A DNA stretch of 33,720 bases from Desulfopila aestuarii DSM 18488 (GTDB lineage: Bacteria; Desulfobacterota; Desulfobulbia; Desulfobulbales; Desulfocapsaceae), in assembly GCF_900143695.1 (NCBI RefSeq), contig NZ_FRFE01000043.1, forward strand, positions 1-33,720. The letters are read 5' to 3'. The position numbers and the translations under genes were made by a program. A model generated the notes under the pieces. It was not told where the DNA came from, made no database searches, and was given only the letters and a program-made list of their open reading frames with translations. Below, in pieces: positions 8,182 through 17,968 of this stretch. The stretch's first letter is position 1. Each line of letters begins with the position of its first letter.

Positions 8182-10932
8182 ATGGAGCAAGAACAAATGT
8201 CACAAAACAAAGGCTTTGCCACTCATGCAATCACTGGAAAGCCTATCAGCGTGCTACTGGTTGAAGACACTGCAGCTGCCCGCGAGCTGATTCTGGATAT
8301 TTTTGACGATTCCACCACCGGCAATTTCAGTCTGACCGTCAAAATTCGGGTAAAAGATGCGCAGCTTTTTCTTCAGCAGAATCATGTCGACCTGATCATT
8401 CTTGACCTTGGCCTGCCTGACAGCAACGGCCTGGAAACATTGACGTCGATTTCCACTGTCGCAGATGCCACTCCCATTATCGTGCTCACCGGTAACGACG
8501 ACAAAGATCTCGGCAGAAAAGCAATAGCCCTCGGAGCCCAGGATTTCATTGTCAAAGGTTTTGGGGCGGAATCACTCTTGCCGCGCATTGCCTACTACAC
8601 CATCGAACGGCACAAAGCACACCACCAGGCGGTTCAGGCAGAGCTGTTTCTGCGAGCCTCCATCGATTCCCTGCCAAGCCGCATCGCCATTGTCAACGAC
8701 TGTGGCACCACACTCTTTCTCAACCGGGCCTGGACGAAGACGAGCAATAACCCGACAGAGAAGCTAGCAGAAGTTCATGAAGGCGCAGATTATTTCACGA
8801 CCTGTCTTCCTCATGTCTGCAGTGATCTGGCAACAGTTGAGCGGTTACGACAGATGGCGCATGATGTCCTTGAAAAGAAAACCACGTTCATCGAGACCGA
8901 ATATCAGCATACCAGCGCAAACTCGGTAAAATGGTACCAGGTGAGGATGACCCCTCTTCTCAATACAATGCAGAACAGCGTCGTCATCAGCCACGAGGAC
9001 ATCTCGGCGCGCAAGCGCATCGCCATCGATCTGTTCCGTAGCAGGGAATATCTGCGCGTCATCTTCGATACCACCCCAAATCTGGTCTTTGTCAAGGATG
9101 ACCAGGGGCGCTACATCATGGTTAACAAGGCAATGGGATCGATGTATGGACTCAAACCAAACGAAATAGTTGGCAAAACAGATGCAGAGCTCTTTCAAGA
9201 AAAACATATGGTTGAAGACGAATGCCAAAACTTCAATCAGGATGACTTAAAGGTCCTCACCACCAATAAACCTCTCACGATCGAAGAGGAACCCTGGACC
9301 AGTCACCTTGGAAAAAAGCACTGGTTTCGCACCTCGAAGATGCCGATCCAGTTCCCGGATTGTCCGCCTTACGTTCTGGGTATTTCAACAGATATTAGTG
9401 AGCAACGGGAAAACCAGGATAAAATCAGGAGTTCCGAACTGCTGCTCCGTACCATCCTCGACGCCCTCCAATACCGAATTCTGCTTCTCGACACCGAAAT
9501 GCAGGTTATTTGGGCCAACAGTGCCGCCAAGGAAAATGCTCACGAAATAGTTTCCAGCATCATGGGACAAAGCTGCCGGGATATCTGTAACACGGACAAA
9601 CATTGCCGTATATGTCCGGCTGAGCAGGCCCTTAGGACTGGCGAGATGCATTTTTCAGAAGTCAAGGCTGATAACGGGACAACAACCCTGGAGATCACGA
9701 CGATCCCGATTAAAAATAACGACGGTGAGGTAACAAGTATCGTCTATATAGCCGAAGATATCAGCCAGCAGCTCAGCGTTGAACAACAATTGCGCCAGGC
9801 ACAAAAGATGGAATCGCTGGGTGTTCTCGCTGGCGGTATCGCTCATGATTTCAATAATGTCCTGACCGCAGTTCTTGGCTTTACCGAACTGGCCTTGTAT
9901 AAGACAAAAGATAACGACAGCCTTACCGGCGACCTCAAAGAAGTTTACCAGGCGAGCATCAGAGCCCGGGATCTGGTGAATCAGATCCTGACCTTCAGCA
10001 GACGGATCGACAAACAGTTCCAGCCGCTCGACATCTCCCTAATCGTCAAGGAGGCGATGAAACTGTTGCGCTCGACACTTCCGACTTCCATTCACATGGA
10101 TTTCCATCTAGAAAAAGACCTTGACCTCACACTGGCAGATCCAACCCATATTCACCAGATTATCATGAATCTCTGCACCAATGCAGCACATGCCATGCAA
10201 AGAGACGGCGGTAGGCTTTCAGTTTCCTTGCGCTCTCGACTTCTCCAGACCGAAGAGAAGAACCATTACCATAACCTGCAACCAGGAAAGTATATTGAGT
10301 TGAGCGTCACAGACACCGGCCATGGCATCGCCGAAGACACTCTGCCCTACATCTTTGACCCCTACTTTACCACTAAGGGCCTTGGGGAAGGGACCGGTCT
10401 CGGACTAGCGGTCGTGCACGGTATCGTCAAAGAATGTGGCGGCGACATTCATGTTGTATCAAAAATCGGAGAAGGCACGACCTTCACCCTGCTCTTCCCG
10501 GTGGTGGAACAGCATGAACAACCTGCAGTTCTGCCGCAAACAGAGAGGTCCATATCAAATGGCGCCGGCTACAGTATCCTGGTCGTTGATGACGAACCCG
10601 CCATTGTCAAACTCTGCAGGCGCATGCTCGAAGCAAAAGGTTTCACAGTGCTATCCGAGACTGACCCTCGAGCCGCACTTACCCGCATCAGCGATGCATC
10701 AGTGCGGATCGATCTGCTGTTAAGCGATCTGACCATGCCACATATGACAGGTGACAAGCTCGCCCAGGCAGTTCACGAAATAGCACCGACCATGCCGGTC
10801 ATCCTGATGAGCGGCAACAAAGCCAAAGCAGACGACTTCACAGGAAGACAATTACCTGTCCAATTTATCGACAAACCATTAAACAACCAGGAATTGTATG
10901 ACCTGATAGACCAGATGCTCGCAATTTCATAA
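8182..10932 (+). CDS. Cytoplasmic hybrid histidine kinase (REC-PAS3-HisKA-HATPase-REC)
   Basis: 916 residues from the first ATG. A second in-frame ATG at 8197, with GGAG 9 nt upstream, is probably the real start. The N-terminal receiver (about 20-140) has VEDT and Asp75 in LDLGLPDSNG. Three PAS domains follow (about 150-285, 290-405, 415-535). The third has a cysteine cluster (CRDICNTDKHCRIC) similar to that of the kinase at 670. His555 lies in GIAHDFNN. The ATPase has IIMNLCTNAAHAM, DTGHGI and GEGTGLGL. The terminal receiver (795-912) has Asp849 in SDLTMP and Lys in DKPL. No membrane helix is seen. With a receiver at both ends it can take phosphate from another kinase and pass it on, so it may act as an intermediate node below the NMT1-kinase encoded 152 bp upstream. 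The partner is inferred from position only. Confidence 0.92.
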   Translation: MEQEQMSQNKGFATHAITGKPISVLLVEDTAAARELILDIFDDSTTGNFSLTVKIRVKDAQLFLQQNHVDLIILDLGLPDSNGLETLTSISTVADATPIIVLTGNDDKDLGRKAIALGAQDFIVKGFGAESLLPRIAYYTIERHKAHHQAVQAELFLRASIDSLPSRIAIVNDCGTTLFLNRAWTKTSNNPTEKLAEVHEGADYFTTCLPHVCSDLATVERLRQMAHDVLEKKTTFIETEYQHTSANSVKWYQVRMTPLLNTMQNSVVISHEDISARKRIAIDLFRSREYLRVIFDTTPNLVFVKDDQGRYIMVNKAMGSMYGLKPNEIVGKTDAELFQEKHMVEDECQNFNQDDLKVLTTNKPLTIEEEPWTSHLGKKHWFRTSKMPIQFPDCPPYVLGISTDISEQRENQDKIRSSELLLRTILDALQYRILLLDTEMQVIWANSAAKENAHEIVSSIMGQSCRDICNTDKHCRICPAEQALRTGEMHFSEVKADNGTTTLEITTIPIKNNDGEVTSIVYIAEDISQQLSVEQQLRQAQKMESLGVLAGGIAHDFNNVLTAVLGFTELALYKTKDNDSLTGDLKEVYQASIRARDLVNQILTFSRRIDKQFQPLDISLIVKEAMKLLRSTLPTSIHMDFHLEKDLDLTLADPTHIHQIIMNLCTNAAHAMQRDGGRLSVSLRSRLLQTEEKNHYHNLQPGKYIELSVTDTGHGIAEDTLPYIFDPYFTTKGLGEGTGLGLAVVHGIVKECGGDIHVVSKIGEGTTFTLLFPVVEQHEQPAVLPQTERSISNGAGYSILVVDDEPAIVKLCRRMLEAKGFTVLSETDPRAALTRISDASVRIDLLLSDLTMPHMTGDKLAQAVHEIAPTMPVILMSGNKAKADDFTGRQLPVQFIDKPLNNQELYDLIDQMLAIS

Positions 10933-10997
10933 CCTAACGGTTGTTGTTGAAAAACACATCTCTCCTGGACCAAACCTCTTCAATCAGCAGGAACATG

Positions 10998-12584
10998 ATG
11001 AGCCACTCTATTCTCATAGTTGATGACGAACCCGCAATCCGCGGCCTGTTGAAGTCCATACTTATCGAAGCCGGCTACTCGGTCCACGATGTTGATTGTG
11101 TTGCCGAAGCGAAAAAAATCCTCACTTCTCACAACTTCGATTTGATTGCCACAGACCTGAACATGCCTGGCGAAAGTGGGCTTGACCTGATCGAGCATCT
11201 ACACAGGCAACAACTCGACATTGCAGTGGTCATGGTCACCATCATGGATAACCCGATCGAAGCCTCGAAAATCCTTGAGGCGGGGATTTATGGCTACATT
11301 GTCAAACCGTTTAGCAGAAACCTGGTGTTGATTACCATTGCGAATGCTCTGCGTCGCCATCAGCTTGAAATGCAGAACAAGGCTTCGCGCCAGAATCTGC
11401 AAACAAAGCTGACGACCATCACCGAAAATGTGCATGTCGGCCTCTTGCTGCTGGATACCGAGCTCAAGGTGATTGAAGCGAACACCAAGGTCGGCAGTTG
11501 GTTCGGCACCATCCCGCAAGATGGATTCTTTCTCGACAATAACTGCCTGCACAGTGAGATCGACAGCCCATGCAGCGTGTCTATTCACAAGGTACTGACT
11601 GAAGGAACACCGCTCCAGTACAAGGCCCGATATGAGACCGCCAACGGTCAACGCGATTTTCAACTGTCGATATTGCCGGCCATCGGTGATAGCCTGGCAA
11701 GCAGTAGCGCCGTACTTATGCTGGAAGACCAGACAGAGCATTTGACAATGGAACGAGAGTTCCGCCAAGCCCAGAAACTGGAGGCAATCGGTCAACTCGC
11801 AGCCGGCATTGCCCATGAGATCAACACACCGGTGCAATACATCGGTGATAATATTCGTTTTATCTCCGACGGATTAAAGGATCTGGAAAAGTTCTTTGAG
11901 GGTCTTCAGAATCTGCAGGAAACCTGCGGAAAAAGTGCGGAAATGACCGAGTGCAGCCAACGCATGACCGCCCTCGCGGACGAGGCAGACCTCGATTACC
12001 TGCGGGAGGAGCTGCCGCAAACAATCGCTCAGAGCATGGAAGGTGTCGCGAGAATCACCTCCATCATAAAAGCCATGAAGGAGTTCTCTCATCCTGGAAC
12101 CTCAGAGAAAGTCGCGACCGATATCAATCATTGCCTGGAAAGCACCATTACTGTTTCGCGCAATGAGTGGAAGTACGTTGCCGACCTGGAGACCGAACTC
12201 GCATCTGACCTGCCGCCCGTCCCCTGCCTCACCGGAGAATTGAATCAGGTTTTTCTCAATCTGATCATCAACGCAGCGCACGCTATCAACGCCCGGGTGC
12301 AACAAGGACATTACAGCAAGGGCACGATCAGGGTAACAACCCGTCCCGCCGAAGAAGGTGTGGAGATACTCATTGGCGATAACGGTGGAGGCATCCCCGC
12401 TGAAATACAGCATCGGATTTTCGATCCTTTTTTCACGACTAAAGGGGTTGGCAAAGGCACAGGTCAAGGACTGAGTATTGCCCGTAATATTGTCATCGAG
12501 AAACACGGTGGAAAACTCTCTTTCAACACCAGTGCTGGGGAAGGGACCACGTTTGCCATCTTTCTGCCTCTCGCACCTGTCTGA
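10998..12584 (+). CDS. Receiver-PAS histidine kinase, HPK4-like HEIN type
   Basis: 528 residues from the ATG at 10998, chosen because AGGA lies 5 nt upstream; ATG at 10995 is adjacent, and an in-frame TTG at 10941 lacks a ribosome binding site. The receiver (4-122) has VDDEP, Asp53 in TDLNMPGESG and Lys in VKPF. A PAS-like domain (about 135-250) keeps two cysteines (NNCLHS...SPCSVS). The dimerisation region has GIAHEINTPVQYIGDN with His273, then a long helix ending in LDYLREELP and AMKEFSHPG. The ATPase has FLNLIINAAHAI, DNGGGI, FDPFFTT and GTGQGL. It has no membrane helix. The same kinase core occurs in the genes at 16029 and 26541. A receiver fused in front suggests that phosphotransfer from the hybrid kinases upstream controls its activity. 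It lies 65 bp after the previous gene, probably in the same transcript. Confidence 0.9.
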   Translation: MSHSILIVDDEPAIRGLLKSILIEAGYSVHDVDCVAEAKKILTSHNFDLIATDLNMPGESGLDLIEHLHRQQLDIAVVMVTIMDNPIEASKILEAGIYGYIVKPFSRNLVLITIANALRRHQLEMQNKASRQNLQTKLTTITENVHVGLLLLDTELKVIEANTKVGSWFGTIPQDGFFLDNNCLHSEIDSPCSVSIHKVLTEGTPLQYKARYETANGQRDFQLSILPAIGDSLASSSAVLMLEDQTEHLTMEREFRQAQKLEAIGQLAAGIAHEINTPVQYIGDNIRFISDGLKDLEKFFEGLQNLQETCGKSAEMTECSQRMTALADEADLDYLREELPQTIAQSMEGVARITSIIKAMKEFSHPGTSEKVATDINHCLESTITVSRNEWKYVADLETELASDLPPVPCLTGELNQVFLNLIINAAHAINARVQQGHYSKGTIRVTTRPAEEGVEILIGDNGGGIPAEIQHRIFDPFFTTKGVGKGTGQGLSIARNIVIEKHGGKLSFNTSAGEGTTFAIFLPLAPV

Positions 12585-12652
12585 AAGGAAAGAACAACAG
12601 TGCATTCGAAAACAATTTCACGGCAATGTTGTGATGAAATAAAAAGGAGAGG

Positions 12653-13666
12653 ATGATGCGAGGCCACACTTTCTTCTTCATTTTGCTGCTCGCACTGCTT
12701 TTGACAACCTCTGCTTGCGACCAACAAGAGTTACCTCCAGCTCGGGTGTCTGTGAAAGTCCAACTGAAGTGGGTTCACCAGGCCCAGTTTGTCGGATTCT
12801 ATATAGCATTGGACGAAGGCTATTATGACGAAGAGAACCTTGACGTAACACTCTTTGAGGGTGGTCCCGCAATCGATCAGGCTGTAGCGCTCCACAGCGG
12901 GACCGTGGATTTTGCCGTGTTGCCCGCTGAAGCATTGCTGATCAAAAATTCGACTCTCCCGAAAATGGTGGCTATCAGCGCCTTGTACCAGCTCAATCCC
13001 ACGGTATTTGTTGCCAAGTCAGATTCTGGAATCATCAACCCGAAAGACCTAACAGGAAAGATTGTCGCTGTAGGGAAAATGGAAGAAGGCGGCTTTCTTG
13101 AAGGTATCATCCAATTCAAAGCTATGCTGAAAAATACCGGGGTAGCCTTTGACTCGATTATCCAAGCAGATTATGACCCTCAATATGGAGCGTTTATAAA
13201 CGGAGCCGTGGATGTCACGCCCGCGTACATGACTGGTGGTGTTATCAAACTCCAGAATCAGGGCTTGAACCTCAATCTCCTCTGGCCTGGAGATTACGGA
13301 GTCAATGCCTATGGCGATACCCTGGCAACAACAGACACCTATATTGCCGCGCATCCCGATATTGTCCTCCGTTTTCTGAGAGCTACCCTTAAAGGCTGGC
13401 AAAAGGCCATCGAAAACCAGACACTGGCTTTAGCCACCACCATGAAATATGCCAAGATACAGGATACGAAATTACAGGAAGCCATGCTGGACATTCAGGC
13501 ACCGCTTGTTTCCACAGGGGACACACCCATTGGCTGGATGAAACAATCGGTCTGGCAAAATATGGGGGAACTCTATAAAGATTCCGGAAATGAAGAGAGG
13601 TCAGCAGAATCGGGCACGTTTTATACCTTAAATTTTCTTGAAACAATTTACGGGCCCCAAAAATAA
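12653..13666 (+). CDS. NMT1/THI5-like substrate-binding lipoprotein
   Basis: 337 residues. The N-terminus is a lipoprotein signal with lipobox LTTSAC at about residue 22, followed by Asp. AAGGAGAGG lies just before tandem ATG codons; the second ATG (12656) has better spacing. After the Cys, VKVQLKWVHQAQFVGFY and DEGYYDEENLDVTLFEGG match the start of NMT1/THI5-like periplasmic binding proteins. The rest has the family's expected length. No ABC permease or ATPase for it is nearby; its stop codon overlaps by one base the start of a membrane kinase gene. It is therefore more likely a ligand-presenting sensor subunit than a transport component. It is a distant relative of the periplasmic part of the kinase at 4238, so the two may sense the same or related molecules. 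Asp after the lipid Cys is the inner-membrane retention signal in enterics, which would fit a partner kinase in the inner membrane. Confidence 0.9.
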   Translation: MMRGHTFFFILLLALLLTTSACDQQELPPARVSVKVQLKWVHQAQFVGFYIALDEGYYDEENLDVTLFEGGPAIDQAVALHSGTVDFAVLPAEALLIKNSTLPKMVAISALYQLNPTVFVAKSDSGIINPKDLTGKIVAVGKMEEGGFLEGIIQFKAMLKNTGVAFDSIIQADYDPQYGAFINGAVDVTPAYMTGGVIKLQNQGLNLNLLWPGDYGVNAYGDTLATTDTYIAAHPDIVLRFLRATLKGWQKAIENQTLALATTMKYAKIQDTKLQEAMLDIQAPLVSTGDTPIGWMKQSVWQNMGELYKDSGNEERSAESGTFYTLNFLETIYGPQK

Positions 13667-15534
13667 TGAGATTACGAGACAAAGTCATCCTCACCTGCTT
13701 ACTGACCGCCCTTCTTTCTGTGCTGGCTATTAGCGCACTCAGCCTGATGATCAGCGGCGACTTTGTGCGGAAAGAGGGGGCTGCAGACCTGACAGCAGTC
13801 AACTCAAGAAGAGCGAACCAGATACTCCAGTGGACCAGCAACACATCAAGGCAACTTGAAGTGCTCGGCCAAATGCCAATCATTCATGAAAAACTCTCCT
13901 TTGAATTAGAGCAGGCCGGAAGCGAAAATCGTGCCGTCATAACGGAACTTCTAGAAACCATTGTCGAAAAGCATCTCCGTCCAGCTCTTATCCTTGGCAC
14001 CTTTTCAGAACTCTTCCTGCTTGAAGTTCCAAGCGGTAAAATTCTTGCCTCTACAGACCCGAAACAGATAGGAAAAATGCAGGGCAGTCGCGAATACTTT
14101 ATCAAAGGGCAACTGGGAACTCATATACAAAATATCTTTTACTCCATGAGCATCCGTCAGCCCACCATGGTAGTCAGCCTTCCCATTGGCGGCAATAATG
14201 CGCTGCCCAATGCAGTGCTTGCCGGCAGACTGAATCTCTCGGCTCTCTCCGACATTCTCCGCGAATGGAGGGGGCTATGGCAGACGGAAGACAGTTATCT
14301 GGTCAACAATCAGCATATCTTTATTACCGAACCCCGTTACGGGAAGAATTTCATGCTCCGAAAAACAGTATACACTGAAGGAGTCAACCGGGCTTTAAAC
14401 AGGCAGAACGGCATCAGCTGGTATAAAGACTATCGAGGAAAAGAAGTTATCGGCGCCTATCAGTATCTTGATGATCGGGAATTAGCACTCATCACAGAGG
14501 TAGATGGTGATGACTACCTGGCAGCAATCAATAAACTAAAACATAGTCTGTATCTCTCAGCGATTCTCATCGCCACCTTATCCCTTGTCATCGGCTGGCT
14601 GGTCGCAAAAACCATCGTAACCCCTCTTACCTCACTTGCTGCCGCTATCGACCGTATAAGTAGCAGTAACCTCAAGCTGGAATTCGAACCTCAGGGTGCA
14701 GGTAAGGAACTTATCACCATCGTCAACGCCTTCAGAAAAATGATTCAGGGGTTGCAAACAACGCTTGTTTCCCGCGATCAGCTTCAGAAAGAAGTTGAAC
14801 AACGGAAAATTGCTGAGAGCGATCTTCTCGTTGCCCTCGACCAGGTAAAGCGTTCCAACGCAGAACTCGAACAGTTTGCCTATGTCGCCTCCCATGACCT
14901 GCAGGAGCCTCTGCGCATGGTAGCAAGTTACAACCAATTACTTGCCCAACGTTACGGCCCTCAGCTTGATGAAAAAGCACAAAAATACATCCATTATGCT
15001 GTGGACGGCGCAAATCGGATGCAGACACTCATTCAAGATCTCCTGACTTTTTCTAGAGTATCGACCAAAGGCGCAGAGTTTGGACCTGTTGATTTCCAGG
15101 AAGTGGTTTCGACAGCCATACTCAATCTTGAAATGCTCATTGAAGAATCAGGTGCCCAGATAACCGTGCAAAACCTCCCCACCGTTTCAGGCGATGGTGG
15201 CCAGCTTACGCAGCTGATGCAAAACCTGATCGCCAACAGCATCAAGTTTCGCAGTGAGGCGATACCCACCGTTCACATTGAGGCACAGCGCCAACAAGAG
15301 GAGTACATTTTCTCTATTCGAGACAACGGCATTGGTATCGATAAAAAATACAGTGATAAAATTTTCGTTGTTTTTCAAAGGCTGCATACCCGCGAAGAAT
15401 ACCCGGGTACAGGTATTGGCCTGGCTGTGTGTAAACGTATCGTCGAGCGTCACGGTGGCAGCATCTGGTTCGACTCGGCACCGGGCCAAGGTACAACCTT
15501 TTCTTTCACCCTGAAGCGTCATGCTGCAGCATGA
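13666..15534 (+). CDS. Cache-type membrane histidine kinase (phytochrome-like HisKA), no receiver
   Basis: 622 residues. A membrane helix (8-30) and a second (295-318) flank a ~260-residue periplasmic region of double-Cache type, with typical elements such as [20 protein letters not shown] and a YFIKGQ motif. A HAMP domain (318-370), a coiled coil and HisKA follow, with [16 protein letters not shown] (His410). This HDLQEPLR H-box is typical of phytochrome-like and related kinases that pair with Rcp1-type receivers. The ATPase has [19 protein letters not shown] and PGTGIGL. The ATG overlaps the lipoprotein stop (TAATG), and the gene end overlaps or nearly touches the next response regulator gene. 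The three genes look like a translationally coupled binding protein, kinase and receiver set. The Cache domain could bind its own ligand or dock the lipoprotein; the sequence does not decide this. Confidence 0.92.
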   Translation: MRLRDKVILTCLLTALLSVLAISALSLMISGDFVRKEGAADLTAVNSRRANQILQWTSNTSRQLEVLGQMPIIHEKLSFELEQAGSENRAVITELLETIVEKHLRPALILGTFSELFLLEVPSGKILASTDPKQIGKMQGSREYFIKGQLGTHIQNIFYSMSIRQPTMVVSLPIGGNNALPNAVLAGRLNLSALSDILREWRGLWQTEDSYLVNNQHIFITEPRYGKNFMLRKTVYTEGVNRALNRQNGISWYKDYRGKEVIGAYQYLDDRELALITEVDGDDYLAAINKLKHSLYLSAILIATLSLVIGWLVAKTIVTPLTSLAAAIDRISSSNLKLEFEPQGAGKELITIVNAFRKMIQGLQTTLVSRDQLQKEVEQRKIAESDLLVALDQVKRSNAELEQFAYVASHDLQEPLRMVASYNQLLAQRYGPQLDEKAQKYIHYAVDGANRMQTLIQDLLTFSRVSTKGAEFGPVDFQEVVSTAILNLEMLIEESGAQITVQNLPTVSGDGGQLTQLMQNLIANSIKFRSEAIPTVHIEAQRQQEEYIFSIRDNGIGIDKKYSDKIFVVFQRLHTREEYPGTGIGLAVCKRIVERHGGSIWFDSAPGQGTTFSFTLKRHAAA

Positions 15535-15560
15535 TATTGAGTCTTTTTGTGAGGATAAAT

Positions 15561-15992
15561 ATGAAACTCATTGAAATACTACTGGTCGAAGACAACCCAG
15601 GTGATGTTGACCTGGCCCGTGAAGCATTAGAAAGCAACAAGATCAGAAACAATCTCCATGTTGCCAGAGATGGAGAGGAAGCAATGGCCTTTTTAAAAAA
15701 AGAAGGGCAGTATGCCGCAGCCCCACGACCTGACCTGGTAATACTTGATCTCAACCTGCCCAAGAAGGATGGTAGGGAAGTGCTGGCTGAAATGAAGAGT
15801 GATACGTTGCTCAAGTCTATTCCCGTCGTTATTCTCACCTCCTCCAAGGCCGAGGAGGATATTGTCCGGAGTTACAATCTCCACGCCAACTGTTATATCT
15901 CAAAACCTCTCAACTTTCATAGCTTTGTTCAAGTTGTGGAATCGATAAAGAACTTCTGGCTGACCATCGTTGAGTTACCCAAAGAACAATAA
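15561..15992 (+). CDS. Single-domain response regulator, Rcp1/CheY-like
   Basis: 143 residues from the ATG at 15561, supported by GAGGA 5 nt upstream. An in-frame ATG at 15531 overlaps the kinase stop (ATGA) and would add ten hydrophobic residues. It is one receiver: [17 protein letters not shown] at the start, phospho-acceptor Asp63 in [11 protein letters not shown], Thr in VILTSS and Lys in ISKPL. The NPGD and NLPKKDG motifs are those of Rcp1-type regulators that work with phytochrome-like kinases, which matches the kinase directly upstream. There is no output domain. It probably shuttles phosphate from that kinase to another kinase or protein of the cluster. Confidence 0.92.
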   Translation: MKLIEILLVEDNPGDVDLAREALESNKIRNNLHVARDGEEAMAFLKKEGQYAAAPRPDLVILDLNLPKKDGREVLAEMKSDTLLKSIPVVILTSSKAEEDIVRSYNLHANCYISKPLNFHSFVQVVESIKNFWLTIVELPKEQ

Positions 15993-16028
15993 ACACAACC
16001 CGCTGCTGACAACATTGCGGAAAGATCT

Positions 16029-17951
16029 ATGAACGAACAAACACCCCCGGATGCAACACAGGAAGAAAACGCCTGGAACTATACCCTGCCTGACTTGGTT
16101 AGTCTTGAGCTCTTGCAGAGAATCCAGGACAGTTTCGCCATCGCGAATCAGGTTGCTTCCACCATCACGGATGTTAACGGCAACCCGATTACCAGGTTCA
16201 GCAACCACTCTGGCGTATGCAAAATTGTAAGAAACTCCGAGAAAGGGTTAGCCAACTGTATCAGATCAGCAGAGGCATTGGGACAACAGGCTGCAGAAAC
16301 ACAGAAACCATTTTATAAGAAATGCCTGAGCTGCGGTTTCGCCGATGCCGCTGCCCCGATCATTGTCGATGGCCACCATATCGCCAATTGGCTTATCGGT
16401 CAGTATTATATAGGGGATGTAGATGATAAGCGTATCATCGAATATGCTGCGGAAATTGATGTTGATCCTGATAGCATGCTCCTCGCCTTCCAGGAAATGC
16501 CGCGTCTCAGTCGAGAACGGTTCGAAAAAATTCTCGATTTTTTGTGGCTCATGGCTAATGAGATCTCCCGGATGGGATATCTGAATTTGAAGCTGAAGCA
16601 GCAAGCAGAAGAGCTGGAGATCACGCGGCAGCAACTCATGCAGCAAAAATCTGACCTTGAGTTAGCGGTGGCAGACAGAACCCAGGAGCTCCAGGACGTC
16701 AACCTGACCCTGCGACAGGAACTGGTGCAAAAAGACAGAATTCAACAGCAGCAAAACAGATTGCTTACAGCCATCGAAAAGTTGGGCGAGGCGATCGCCA
16801 TCACCGATGTCGACGGCAATATTATCTATATCAACCCGGCATTTACCGATATAACAGGCTATTCGACTGAAGAAGTGATAGGACAAAACCCACGCATTCT
16901 CAAAAGCGGCAGACATTCTAACAGTTTTTACAGAGAATTTTGGCAAACTGTTATTTCAAAAGGTACATGGTCTGGACGCTTTATCAACAAACGCAAGGAC
17001 GGAACCATCTATACTGAAGAAAGCACGGTCTCAGCGGTCCGGGATGAGAACAGCAAGGTCATAAGTTATGTTGCAATAAAACGCGATATCAGTAAAGAGC
17101 TGGAACTCGAGAGGCAACTGCTTCAGGCCGTGAAGCTGGAATCGATTGGCACAATGGCCGCGGGTATTGCCCACGAAATCAACACTCCGGTGCAGTATAT
17201 CGGCTCCAATCTCGAATTTTTGCAAGATGCCTTCGCTGATCTTCAAGAATTCGTCACGTATATCGAACAGCAGCAACCCCCGTCAGGTACCCCGGAAATC
17301 AGCAACAAACTCGAAGAAATAGACTGGGAGTATCTCAATGAAGAAATTCCCAAGACATTTGAACAATCCAAAGAAGGAATACACCAGATAAGCTCCATCG
17401 TTCTGGCGATGAAGGAATTTGCCCACCCTGGCACTCGGGCCATGGCTCCGGCCGACTTGAACAAAATTCTCCAATCAGTGATGACTGTATCCCGAAATGA
17501 ATGGAAATATGTGGCAACCATTGCCACCGATTTTCAAGATAGACTTCGAGACGTCCCATGTCTTGCCGATGAGATTAGCCACGTTCTTTTGAATATCATC
17601 GTCAACGCCGCCCAGGCAATCGCCGAACAGCAGCAAGGAAACGCCAACGCCCCAAAAGGGCAGATCACCATCACTACCAGAGCGGAAGGCGATTCGGCAG
17701 TTATCATTATTGCCGACAACGGGCCGGGCATATCGGCTGAGATTTTGGATAAGATTTTCGACCCGTTCTTCACCACAAAAAGTGTCGGGAAAGGCACCGG
17801 CCAGGGGTTGGCCATCGCCTATGATACGGTTGTCAACAAGCATGGCGGCACCATCAACTGCACATCTGCTGAAGGCTTAGGAGCAGAATTCAGGATAACA
17901 CTCCCATTCGAAACATTTCAGGCAAATGGCTCCGAAACGCCATCACCATGA
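16029..17951 (+). CDS. PocR-domain PAS histidine kinase, HPK4-like HEIN type
   Basis: 640 residues. Residues about 21-182 form a PocR-type sensory domain (LLQRIQDSFAIANQVASTI, GVCKIVRNSEKGLANC, then KKCLSCGFADAAAPI). It has conserved cysteines and is known from the PocR regulator and many sensor kinases, where it is thought to bind small hydrocarbon derivatives. A coiled coil (185-245) leads to a PAS domain (about 245-352, NPRILKSG motif). The kinase core has GIAHEINTPVQYIGSN (His382), WEYLNEEIP, AMKEFAHPG, an N-box with VNAAQAI, DNGPGI, FDPFFTT and GTGQGL. There is no receiver and no membrane helix. It starts 37 bp after the receiver gene with CGGAAAGA before the ATG, so it is likely the last gene of the run. 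Its PAS closely resembles the third PAS of the large kinase encoded convergently (20477-24307), pointing to shared ancestry. Confidence 0.92.
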   Translation: MNEQTPPDATQEENAWNYTLPDLVSLELLQRIQDSFAIANQVASTITDVNGNPITRFSNHSGVCKIVRNSEKGLANCIRSAEALGQQAAETQKPFYKKCLSCGFADAAAPIIVDGHHIANWLIGQYYIGDVDDKRIIEYAAEIDVDPDSMLLAFQEMPRLSRERFEKILDFLWLMANEISRMGYLNLKLKQQAEELEITRQQLMQQKSDLELAVADRTQELQDVNLTLRQELVQKDRIQQQQNRLLTAIEKLGEAIAITDVDGNIIYINPAFTDITGYSTEEVIGQNPRILKSGRHSNSFYREFWQTVISKGTWSGRFINKRKDGTIYTEESTVSAVRDENSKVISYVAIKRDISKELELERQLLQAVKLESIGTMAAGIAHEINTPVQYIGSNLEFLQDAFADLQEFVTYIEQQQPPSGTPEISNKLEEIDWEYLNEEIPKTFEQSKEGIHQISSIVLAMKEFAHPGTRAMAPADLNKILQSVMTVSRNEWKYVATIATDFQDRLRDVPCLADEISHVLLNIIVNAAQAIAEQQQGNANAPKGQITITTRAEGDSAVIIIADNGPGISAEILDKIFDPFFTTKSVGKGTGQGLAIAYDTVVNKHGGTINCTSAEGLGAEFRITLPFETFQANGSETPSP

Positions 17952-17968
17952 CTGCGTAAATTCGCCAA

